41,339 bases of DNA from Lachnospiraceae bacterium UBA4260 (lineage in GTDB: Bacteria; Bacillota; Clostridia; Lachnospirales; Lachnospiraceae). Under the pieces are notes generated by a model. That model did no database searches. It saw only the letters and a list, made by a program, of their open reading frames with translations, and was not told the DNA's origin. A program made the translations under genes and the position numbers. The DNA is taken from contig DGWK01000001.1 in the NCBI GenBank assembly GCA_002395235.1, positions 1 to 41,339 on the forward strand. The letters run 5' to 3'. This document shows positions 31,490 to 38,648 of the stretch, in pieces (within the stretch, counting starts at the first letter, position 1; every line of letters begins with the position of its first letter).

Positions 31490-31897
31490 TTGAAACTGCA
31501 GAAAGCGGTAAAGGATGAGACGATATTCGTGGCGCTGGGATCTGTGATCCTGAGCGTGATCATGGTGTTGGTTTTCTACGGACTTAATAAAGCGTTTCCC
31601 GAACAGGTGCCCATGGGGCTTCCTGTGATCGTGGGAGCTGTCGGGGGCTGTGCGGTTGCCGTCGGAAATTTCTTCCTTATGGCACTCACCGTACAGAAAG
31701 TAGCAGGGATTGAGAATTATGATCAGGCATATCGGTCTATGCAGGTCAGCTACAGGTACAGAACGTTCCTGCAGCTGATTTGGTGTGTCCTGTGCATGAT
31801 TCTTAAATTCATAAACCCTGTGGCCGGGATCCTGCCCCTTCTCTGGCCGAGCCTTCTGATCAAAGGCAAGGGGATCATAAGCGGGGTAAAGAATTAA
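31490..31897 (+). CDS. AtpI-like ATP synthase subunit I protein
   Basis: 135-aa protein with four hydrophobic segments and positive loops, like ATP synthase subunit I/AtpI proteins placed just before atpB. TTG 31490 has AAGAGGA eight bases before. It ends 23 bases before atpB. AtpI assists assembly of the c-ring; the sequence is weakly conserved so the call rests on position and membrane pattern. Confidence 0.8.
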   Translation: MKLQKAVKDETIFVALGSVILSVIMVLVFYGLNKAFPEQVPMGLPVIVGAVGGCAVAVGNFFLMALTVQKVAGIENYDQAYRSMQVSYRYRTFLQLIWCVLCMILKFINPVAGILPLLWPSLLIKGKGIISGVKN

Positions 31898-31920
31898 AGG
31901 AAGGAGGTGGATGTGTAGAG

Positions 31921-32685
31921 ATGGAATTTGATATTTCCGGAGCCAGAATATTTTGGCGAATTCCAACGGGAATCCCGATCCTGGGAGATTTCCTTCTTAC
32001 CGAGACATTAGTAGTGAGCTGGATCGTGATGGCAATCATAACCGGGCTGTGTGTTTTCCTGACAAGGAATCTCAAAGTGGAAAAGATTTCCAAACGTCAG
32101 GCAGTCGCAGAACTGCTGGTGGAGTCGGCGAACAATCTGGTAAGAAACAACACGGGCGGTACCAAGTTTGACCGTCTGATCCCTTTCGTATCAGCACTGT
32201 TTGCGACCAGTGTCGTGTCGAACCTGATCAGTTTGACCGGAATATTCAGAAGTCCGACAGCAGATCTTTCTACGGAAGCAGCGTGGGCGGTAGTCGTCTT
32301 CATCATGATCACGGCAGAAAAGATCAAGGCCGGCGGTATTCTGGGATATATGAAGGGCTTTACGGAGCCGATCGCAGTCATGACCCCGTTCAACATACTG
32401 TCGGAACTGGCTACACCTGTCAGTATGGCCTGCCGTCATTTCGGCAATATTTTGTCCGGTGTTGTTATCAATGGACTGATCTATGCGGCACTGGCTGTTG
32501 CGTCTTCCGCACTATTCGGACTGATCCCTGGTGCTGTAGGCGAGTTCCTGAGTCATATACCGTTCCTGAGCGTAGGTATACCGGCTATCCTGTCATTCTA
32601 TTTTGACTGGTTCTCCGGCGTGATGCAGGCATTTATCTTTACAATGCTGACCATCATGTACATCGCAAATGCGGCGGAAGGATGA
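31921..32685 (+). CDS. atpB: ATP synthase F0 subunit a
   Basis: 254-aa membrane subunit that forms the ion half-channels next to the c-ring. Conserved arginine R172 in ATPVSMACRHFGNILSG. Five or six membrane segments. A six-codon open frame (ATG at 31911, stop overlapping the start of atpB) uses the same GGAGG at 31903-31907 and may couple translation; the site is about 13 bases from the atpB start. Downstream, a 143-base gap with hairpins separates it from atpE. Confidence 0.94.
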   Translation: MEFDISGARIFWRIPTGIPILGDFLLTETLVVSWIVMAIITGLCVFLTRNLKVEKISKRQAVAELLVESANNLVRNNTGGTKFDRLIPFVSALFATSVVSNLISLTGIFRSPTADLSTEAAWAVVVFIMITAEKIKAGGILGYMKGFTEPIAVMTPFNILSELATPVSMACRHFGNILSGVVINGLIYAALAVASSALFGLIPGAVGEFLSHIPFLSVGIPAILSFYFDWFSGVMQAFIFTMLTIMYIANAAEG

Positions 32686-32704
32686 CGACCCACTCGAAAA
32701 GTAT

Positions 32705-32793
32705 CGGAAAGAGTATTAAAAGAGTATTGAGGTGAGTATTCTTTCCGGGTACCGAATCTATTTATTTTACGAATTCCACGCGCCCAGGGCGCG
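32705..32793 (+). promoter_or_regulatory. Hairpins and repeats in the atpB-atpE gap
   Basis: CGGAAAGA (32705-32712) pairs with TCTTTCCG (32740-32747), enclosing three GAGTATT copies at 32711, 32722 and 32734. A perfect palindrome CGCGCCC-A-GGGCGCG lies at 32779-32793. No T-run follows, so neither is a terminator. Probably an mRNA processing or stability element that favours atpE, whose product is needed in several copies. Confidence 0.6.
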
Positions 32794-32828
32794 GGAAAAA
32801 TACAATATCCAACAACAGGAGGGAAATC

Positions 32829-33107
32829 ATGGATTATACAATTCTCGCTAAAGGTATTGCACTTGCAGGATGCGCTATCGGCGCAGGTTGCGCGCTGATC
32901 GCAGGTATCGGCCCCGGTATCGGTGAAGGTAACGCAGTTGCCAAGGCTCTTGAGGCAATCGGACGCCAGCCTGAGTGCAAGGGCGATGTCACCAGCACAA
33001 TGCTGCTCGGCTGCGCGATCGCAGAGACGACCGGTATTTACGGTTTCGTTACGGGTCTGCTTCTGATCTTCGTAGCTCCCGGCATGTTCATGGGTTATCT
33101 CGGATAA
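32829..33107 (+). CDS. atpE: ATP synthase F0 subunit c with two-carboxylate site
   Basis: 92-aa two-helix ring subunit. Aligned to the Ilyobacter c subunit, E33 (GPGIGEG) takes the place of Gln32 and E66-T67 (AIAETTG) the place of Glu65-Ser66. This is the two-carboxylate sodium motif known from Fusobacterium. RQP loop present at 46-48. Good ribosome site AGGAGGG before ATG 32829. It predicts a Na+-coupled synthase. Confidence 0.95.
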   Translation: MDYTILAKGIALAGCAIGAGCALIAGIGPGIGEGNAVAKALEAIGRQPECKGDVTSTMLLGCAIAETTGIYGFVTGLLLIFVAPGMFMGYLG

Positions 33108-33170
33108 ATCCTGGCTGAAACTGATGAAGCGCTGTCCCTCACGGGACCGCACAGCCACAAGGAGGCATAC

Positions 33171-33683
33171 ATGGGTGGTAGTAATACACAGGCACTTGTG
33201 ACGATCATTCCCTGGACATTTATCGCGCAGATCCTCAACCTGTTCATTCAGATGTACCTGATCAAGAAATTCCTTTTCAAGCCCGTCAATGAGATTCTCG
33301 CAAAGAGAAGAGAACTGGCCGACAAGGAGATTAAAGAGGCCAGAGAAGCCAAGGAAGAGGCGGACGGTCTGAAAGTACAGTACGAAGAGGGTCTCGCCAA
33401 TGCGAGAGCAGAAGCCGCGCAGATCGTACAGAGCGCTCAGAAAGAAGCGCAGATCAGAGCGGATGAGACTGTCAGACAGGCTCAGGAGCAAGCTGCGGGC
33501 ATTCGCAGAAAAGCCGAGGCGGATATCGCACAGGAGAAGAAAAAAGCAATCAATGAAGTTAAGGATGAGATCGGCGGACTGGCGATGGATATCGCCGGCA
33601 AGGTCGTTGAGAAAGAGATCAACGAGGCCGACCACAAGAAGCTCATTGATGAGTTCATTAAAAATGTAGGAGAGGCATCATGA
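33171..33683 (+). CDS. atpF: ATP synthase F0 subunit b
   Basis: 170-aa peripheral stalk protein: one N-terminal membrane segment (about 10-32, IIPWTFIAQILNLFIQMYLI) followed by a long charged coiled coil. FLFKPVNEILAKRRELADKE is typical. AAGGAGG at 33160-33166 serves ATG 33171. Overlaps atpH by four bases (ATGA). Confidence 0.95.
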   Translation: MGGSNTQALVTIIPWTFIAQILNLFIQMYLIKKFLFKPVNEILAKRRELADKEIKEAREAKEEADGLKVQYEEGLANARAEAAQIVQSAQKEAQIRADETVRQAQEQAAGIRRKAEADIAQEKKKAINEVKDEIGGLAMDIAGKVVEKEINEADHKKLIDEFIKNVGEAS

Positions 33684-34219
33684 CGACAGCGACAAGTCTG
33701 TACGGGCAGAGCCTGTATGATCTTGCGGCGGAAGAGGGTCTCTCTGAGGAAATTTTGAAACAGATGGAGGCAGTGAACGCGATCTTCAAGGAGAATCCGG
33801 ATTATGTCACACTTCTTCTTGAGCCTTCCATTCCCAGAAGAGAACGTCTGGGGCTGGTTGAAGAGGCATTTAAGGATCAGGTCCACCCGTATCTGCTCAA
33901 TTTCCTGATGATCCTGCTGGAGAACAGTTTGCTCAGGAGCTTTGGTTCCTGTTGCCGTACCTACCGCAGTTCCTACTACAAGGACAACGGTATTGAGGAG
34001 GCAGTGGTGACCAGCGCGGTCGCTCTGACAGACGACCAGGCAAAGACTCTGAAAGCAAAACTGGAAAAGATAAGCGGCAAGAGCATTATTCTCAAACAGA
34101 AAGTCGACAGCGGCGTACTCGGCGGTCTCAAGGTCGAGATCGGAGGAAAGCTTCTGGACGGCACCGTCATGGGCAGGCTTGCCGACCTTCGCAAAAAGGT
34201 CAATGAAACAGTATTGTAA
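33680..34219 (+). CDS. atpH: ATP synthase F1 subunit delta
   Basis: 179-aa stalk subunit linking F1 to subunit b. Helical N-terminal domain starting YGQSLYDLAAEEGLSEEIL, and the conserved end VLGGLKVEIGGKLLDGTVMG RLADL. Translationally coupled to atpF by ATGA overlap; 12 bases before atpA. Confidence 0.94.
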   Translation: MTTATSLYGQSLYDLAAEEGLSEEILKQMEAVNAIFKENPDYVTLLLEPSIPRRERLGLVEEAFKDQVHPYLLNFLMILLENSLLRSFGSCCRTYRSSYYKDNGIEEAVVTSAVALTDDQAKTLKAKLEKISGKSIILKQKVDSGVLGGLKVEIGGKLLDGTVMGRLADLRKKVNETVL

Positions 34220-34231
34220 AGGAAAAAACCA

Positions 34232-35758
34232 ATGGAATTAAAACCAGAGAAGATATCCCAGGTAATCCGCAGTCAGATCAAGAACTATCAGAATGCGATC
34301 ATACAGAATGAGACCGGAACGGTCCTTACCGTCGGCGACGGTATCTCCAGGGTTAGCGGCCTGGTGAACTGCATGGCGGGTGAGCTTCTTGAGTTCGAGA
34401 ACGGAACCTTCGGCATGGCACAGAACCTTGAGGAGACAAGTGTTTCTGTAGTCCTTTTCGGCGAAGATAAGGGAATCAACGAAGGCCAGACGGTCAAGAG
34501 GACCGGCCGCGTTGTTTCGGTTCCCGTCGGAGAAGCCATGATCGGCCGCGTTGTAAACGCAATCGGACAGCCGATCGACGGCGCAGGCCCCATTGACACC
34601 ACAGAGTTCAGACCCGTGGAGTCCCCTGCGCACGGCATTATTGAAAGACAGCCGGTTAAAGAACCGCTTCAGACCGGAATCAAGGCGATTGACTCCATGA
34701 TCCCGATCGGCAGAGGCCAGCGTGAGCTGATCATCGGCGACCGCCAGACCGGTAAGACCACCATCGCGATCGACACCATCCTCAACCAGAAGGGCAAGGA
34801 TGTCATCTGCATCTATGTTGCGATTGGTCAGAAACGCTCCACAGTTGCGGGTATTGTGAACGAGCTGCAGATCGGCGGCGCTATGGATTATTCCATCGTC
34901 GTTGCCGCGACGGCTTCCGAGCCTTCACCGCTGCAGTACATCGCGCCTTATTCGGGCTGCGCGATGGGCGAATATTTCATGAACAAGGGCAAACACGTGC
35001 TGATCATCTACGATGATCTCTCCAAGCACGCGGTGGCGTACCGCGCCCTGTCCCTGCTGATCCGTCGTCCCCCGGGACGTGAGGCGTATCCCGGCGACGT
35101 TTTCTATCTGCACTCAAGACTTCTCGAGAGAGCAGCGAAGCTCTCCGACGAGCTGGGCGGCGGTTCCCTCACGGCGCTTCCCATCATCGAGACGCAGGCA
35201 GGCGACGTATCCGCATACATCCCTACGAACGTCATCTCGATCACGGATGGTCAGATCTTCCTTGAGACGGAGCTTTTCCACTCCGGTATCATGCCGGCCG
35301 TCAACCCCGGTATCTCGGTATCCCGAGTCGGCGGCAATGCGCAGATCAAGGCGATGAAGAAGGTCGCAGGCACACTGAAGCTGATCTATTCCCAGTACCG
35401 CGAACTGCAGAGCTTTGCTCAGTTCGGTTCCGACCTCGACGCCGACACCAAGGCCCGTCTGGCACAGGGCGAGAGAATCGTGGAGGTTCTCAAGCAGGAT
35501 AAATCCCAGCCGGTGCCCGTAGAGAAGCAGGTCGCGATCCTCTACGCGGTCGTCAGGGGAATCCTCACAGACGTTGAAGTTCACGATATCGCCGAATACG
35601 AGCAGGGACTCTACAGACGTCTGGATGACGATCCGGACGGCGCAGCAGCCATGAGAAGGATCCGCGAGACCGGCGCCCTCGATGAGGAAGCTGAAAACGC
35701 ACTGAAGGCAGCTCTTACTGCCTACACGCAGGAGTTTATAAAGAACAGAACCAAATAA
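34232..35758 (+). CDS. atpA: ATP synthase F1 subunit alpha
   Basis: 508-aa non-catalytic nucleotide-binding subunit. Walker A GDRQTGKT at residues 169-176, then the family stretches PYSGCAMGEYFMNKGKH and PAVNPGISVSRVGG. Length and motifs normal. Start ATG 34232 with a modest AAAGGA site. Confidence 0.97.
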   Translation: MELKPEKISQVIRSQIKNYQNAIIQNETGTVLTVGDGISRVSGLVNCMAGELLEFENGTFGMAQNLEETSVSVVLFGEDKGINEGQTVKRTGRVVSVPVGEAMIGRVVNAIGQPIDGAGPIDTTEFRPVESPAHGIIERQPVKEPLQTGIKAIDSMIPIGRGQRELIIGDRQTGKTTIAIDTILNQKGKDVICIYVAIGQKRSTVAGIVNELQIGGAMDYSIVVAATASEPSPLQYIAPYSGCAMGEYFMNKGKHVLIIYDDLSKHAVAYRALSLLIRRPPGREAYPGDVFYLHSRLLERAAKLSDELGGGSLTALPIIETQAGDVSAYIPTNVISITDGQIFLETELFHSGIMPAVNPGISVSRVGGNAQIKAMKKVAGTLKLIYSQYRELQSFAQFGSDLDADTKARLAQGERIVEVLKQDKSQPVPVEKQVAILYAVVRGILTDVEVHDIAEYEQGLYRRLDDDPDGAAAMRRIRETGALDEEAENALKAALTAYTQEFIKNRTK

Positions 35759-35778
35759 GATAACGGAGGGACATAAAT

Positions 35779-36651
35779 ATGGCAGCTGGTAATATGAAAG
35801 CTGTAAAACTCCGGATCAAAAGCGTTCAGAACACGATGCAGATCACCAAGGCCATGCAGCTGGTCGCAGCCTCCAAACTCCGCAAGGCGAAGGAGAAAGC
35901 GGACAACAGCAAGCCCTATTTCAAGATCATGAGAGAGACGCTCATCGATATAGCCAAGGGAAATACCGATTTTCAGTCTCCTTATACCAAGCAGGTCGAG
36001 AATGACAAGTGGCTGTACATCGTGATCGCAGGTGACAGAGGACTGGCCGGCGGCTACAACTCCAACCTGTTCAAGTTTATGGAGAGTGAGACCAAGGGCC
36101 GTGACTATATGGTCCTTCCCGTAGGTAAGAAATCCGTTGAGTATTTCCAGCACCGCGGGGTCGAAATCTTCACCGATGATTTTGCGGAAGTTGCTTCCAT
36201 CAGCATCTCCGAGTGCTTCGGCATCGCAAAACTTATCTGTAACGCTTATTCCAAGGGAAAATTCGGACACGTTCTTCTGTGCTATACGGAGTTTGTTTCC
36301 ATGATGACACAGACGCCCCGCTCCACATCGCTTCTTCCGCTCGCCGATTTTGAGGCGGAAGCAGAGGCGGCAGGAGAGGAGAAAAAGCCTGTGCGCGATC
36401 TGATTCTTTATGAACCGGACAGCGAAACTGTCTTTAACGCGATTGTTCCCGAGTATCTTGCGGGACTCTTGTACACCGCCATTAACGTATCGGTGGCAAG
36501 TGAACTGGCAGCAAGACGTACCGCCATGGAGGCGGCAACCGACAATGCCGGTGAGATGATCGAGAAGCTGAGCCTGTACTACAACAGAGCAAGGCAGGCG
36601 AGCATCACGCAGGAGATCACGGAGATCGTGGCTGGCGCAGAAGGGAATTGA
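35779..36651 (+). CDS. atpG: ATP synthase F1 subunit gamma
   Basis: 290-aa central rotor shaft. N-terminal helix MKAVKLRIKSVQNTMQITKA and AMQLVAASKLRKA, GDRGLAGGYNSN, and C-terminal SELAARRTAMEAATDNAGEM region are all present. CGGAGGG before ATG 35779; ends 20 bases before the start of atpD. Confidence 0.96.
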   Translation: MAAGNMKAVKLRIKSVQNTMQITKAMQLVAASKLRKAKEKADNSKPYFKIMRETLIDIAKGNTDFQSPYTKQVENDKWLYIVIAGDRGLAGGYNSNLFKFMESETKGRDYMVLPVGKKSVEYFQHRGVEIFTDDFAEVASISISECFGIAKLICNAYSKGKFGHVLLCYTEFVSMMTQTPRSTSLLPLADFEAEAEAAGEEKKPVRDLILYEPDSETVFNAIVPEYLAGLLYTAINVSVASELAARRTAMEAATDNAGEMIEKLSLYYNRARQASITQEITEIVAGAEGN

Positions 36652-36671
36652 TACTAAAGGAGTACATATAC

Positions 36672-38060
36672 ATGAGTGAGAAACATACGGGAAAGATCAT
36701 ACAGGTCACAGGCCCGGTTCTTGATATTCGATTTGGGGAGGGCGAACTGCCGCAGCTGCTCAATGCGATTGAGATCACAGTCGGCGACCGCAAGCTGATC
36801 GCCGAAGTTGCTCAGCAGATCGGTGATGACGTCGTAAGGTGCGTCGCTATGAGTTCTACGGACGGACTTGTCCGCGGAACGGATGCGGTTGACCTTGGCG
36901 GTCCCATTACCGTACCGGTCGGCGAAGAGTGCCTCGGACGAATCTTCAATCTGCTCGGCGAGCCGGTCGACAACCAGCCCGCACCGGAAGTCAAGGAGCG
37001 CTGGCCGATCCATCGTCCTGCTCCCACTTTCGAGGAACAGACCCCCGCGACCGAGATCTTCGAGACCGGCATCAAGGTAGTTGACTTGATCTGCCCTTAC
37101 GCTAAGGGCGGTAAGATCGGTCTGTTCGGCGGCGCAGGCGTCGGCAAGACGGTTCTGATCATGGAACTGATCAACAACGTCGCCAAGGCGCACGGCGGTA
37201 TTTCCGTCTTCACAGGCGTAGGAGAGAGAACCCGTGAAGGTAACGACCTTTACGGCGAGATGAAGGAAAGCGGCGTTCTCAACAAGACCGCACTGGTCTA
37301 CGGCCAGATGAACGAGCCGCCGGGAGCAAGAATGAGAGTAGGACTTTCCGGTCTGACAATGGCGGAGTACTTCCGCGATGTCAAGAACCAGGACGTGCTG
37401 CTGTTCATCGACAATATTTTCCGTTTCACACAGGCCGGTTCGGAAGTATCGGCACTGCTTGGCCGTATGCCTTCCGCAGTAGGTTATCAGCCTACACTGG
37501 CTACGGAAATGGGCGCTCTGCAGGAGAGAATCACATCCACAAAGCGCGGTTCCATTACTTCCGTACAGGCTGTCTACGTCCCTGCGGATGACTTGACGGA
37601 CCCTGCACCGGCAACAACATTCACCCACCTGGATGCCACCACGGTTCTTTCCCGTGATATCGCGTCCCAGGGTATCTATCCCGCAGTGGATCCGCTGGAT
37701 TCCACAAGCCGTATCCTCTCTCCCGAGGTCGTAGGCCAGGAGCACTACGATATCGCAAGAGGCGTGCAGCAGGTTCTTCAGCGCTACAAAGAGCTGCAGG
37801 ATATCATCGCGATCATGGGTATGGATGAACTATCCGACCAGGATAAGCTCAGCGTCTACAGAGCAAGAAAGATCCAGAACTTCCTGTCTCAGAGTTTCTC
37901 TGTCGCAGAGCAGTTCACGGGTATGCCCGGTAAGTACGTTCCGCTTAAGGAGACCCTCCGCGGCTTCCGCATGATCCTCGACGGCGAGTGCGACGATCTT
38001 CCCGAGAGCGCATTCCTGTTCGCCGGAACCATCGACGATGTCTTTGAAAAGGCCAAATAA
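36672..38060 (+). CDS. atpD: ATP synthase F1 subunit beta
   Basis: 462-aa catalytic subunit. Walker A GGAGVGKT at 153-160, GERTREGNDLY, the Walker B region VLLFIDNIFRFTQAGSE, and ALLGRMPSAVGYQPTLATEM. I chose ATG 36672 with AAAGGAG at 36656-36662; an ATG at 36648 would overlap the atpG end and has no site. Confidence 0.97.
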   Translation: MSEKHTGKIIQVTGPVLDIRFGEGELPQLLNAIEITVGDRKLIAEVAQQIGDDVVRCVAMSSTDGLVRGTDAVDLGGPITVPVGEECLGRIFNLLGEPVDNQPAPEVKERWPIHRPAPTFEEQTPATEIFETGIKVVDLICPYAKGGKIGLFGGAGVGKTVLIMELINNVAKAHGGISVFTGVGERTREGNDLYGEMKESGVLNKTALVYGQMNEPPGARMRVGLSGLTMAEYFRDVKNQDVLLFIDNIFRFTQAGSEVSALLGRMPSAVGYQPTLATEMGALQERITSTKRGSITSVQAVYVPADDLTDPAPATTFTHLDATTVLSRDIASQGIYPAVDPLDSTSRILSPEVVGQEHYDIARGVQQVLQRYKELQDIIAIMGMDELSDQDKLSVYRARKIQNFLSQSFSVAEQFTGMPGKYVPLKETLRGFRMILDGECDDLPESAFLFAGTIDDVFEKAK

Positions 38061-38105
38061 CACAGGCTTGAACGACTACAAACGTAAAGAAGGGAGGAAG
38101 ACGCT

Positions 38106-38513
38106 ATGGCAACCTTCCGGTTACAGGTCGTCTCCATGGATGGCCTTGAATATGACGGAGAAGTGCAGCAGATCAAACTGCGCACTATACACGGTGATCT
38201 GGCCATTCTAGCCAGGCACATGAACTATGTGACTGCCATTGGAATGGGCACTGCCAAAGTAGTGATGGCGGATGGCACAGAGCGCCAGGCTGCCTGTATC
38301 GGCGGCATGCTCTCTATGATGGACAACCATTGCCGCGTCATTCCCACGACATGGGAGTGGGACGAAGACATCGACGTGGCGAGAGCTATGGACGCCAAGA
38401 AGAGAGCGGAAGAGAAGCTTGCGCAGTCCAATTTGGACAAGATCAGCAGGATCAAGGCGGAGGCGAGGCTCTACAGGGCACTGGTCAGGATTAATAGTGC
38501 GAAGCATAAATGA
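38106..38513 (+). CDS. atpC: ATP synthase F1 subunit epsilon
   Basis: 135-aa subunit with the N-terminal beta-sandwich (FRLQVVSMDGLEYDGEVQQI, RTIHGDLAILARHMNYVTAI) and the C-terminal helical pair (DVARAMDAKKRAEEKLAQ) that can inhibit hydrolysis. GGGAGGAAG before ATG 38106. Last gene of the operon. Confidence 0.95.
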   Translation: MATFRLQVVSMDGLEYDGEVQQIKLRTIHGDLAILARHMNYVTAIGMGTAKVVMADGTERQAACIGGMLSMMDNHCRVIPTTWEWDEDIDVARAMDAKKRAEEKLAQSNLDKISRIKAEARLYRALVRINSAKHK

Positions 38514-38534
38514 CCGGTAAGAAATAAAAAAGAA

Positions 38535-38574
38535 GCCGTCACCCTAAGAATGTTCTTAGGGTGGCGGCCTTTTT
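38535..38574 (+). terminator. Rho-independent terminator of the ATP synthase operon
   Basis: GCCGTCACCCTAAGAA (38535-38550) pairs with TTCTTAGGGTGGCGGC (38553-38568) with one G-T pair around TG, then CTTTTT. Ends the operon 22 bases after atpC. Confidence 0.92.
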
Positions 38575-38601
38575 GATGGGCCCATCCATCTCTGTCCATG
38601 T

Positions 38602-38638
38602 AAAAAGGACCGCTGCATGAAGTCTTGCAGCGGTCCTT
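38602..38638 (-). terminator. Rho-independent terminator of carB
   Basis: On -, AAGGACCGCTGCA and TGCAGCGGTCCTT (38626-38638 with 38605-38617) form a perfect 13-bp stem with an 8-base loop, followed by TTTTTA (38602-38606 side). Ends carB 11 bases after its stop codon. Confidence 0.9.
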
Positions 38639-38648
38639 AATAATTAAG

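Noticed and set aside
36654..37745. 363-codon open frame on - within atpD
   Set aside because: Antisense shadow of a highly conserved gene.
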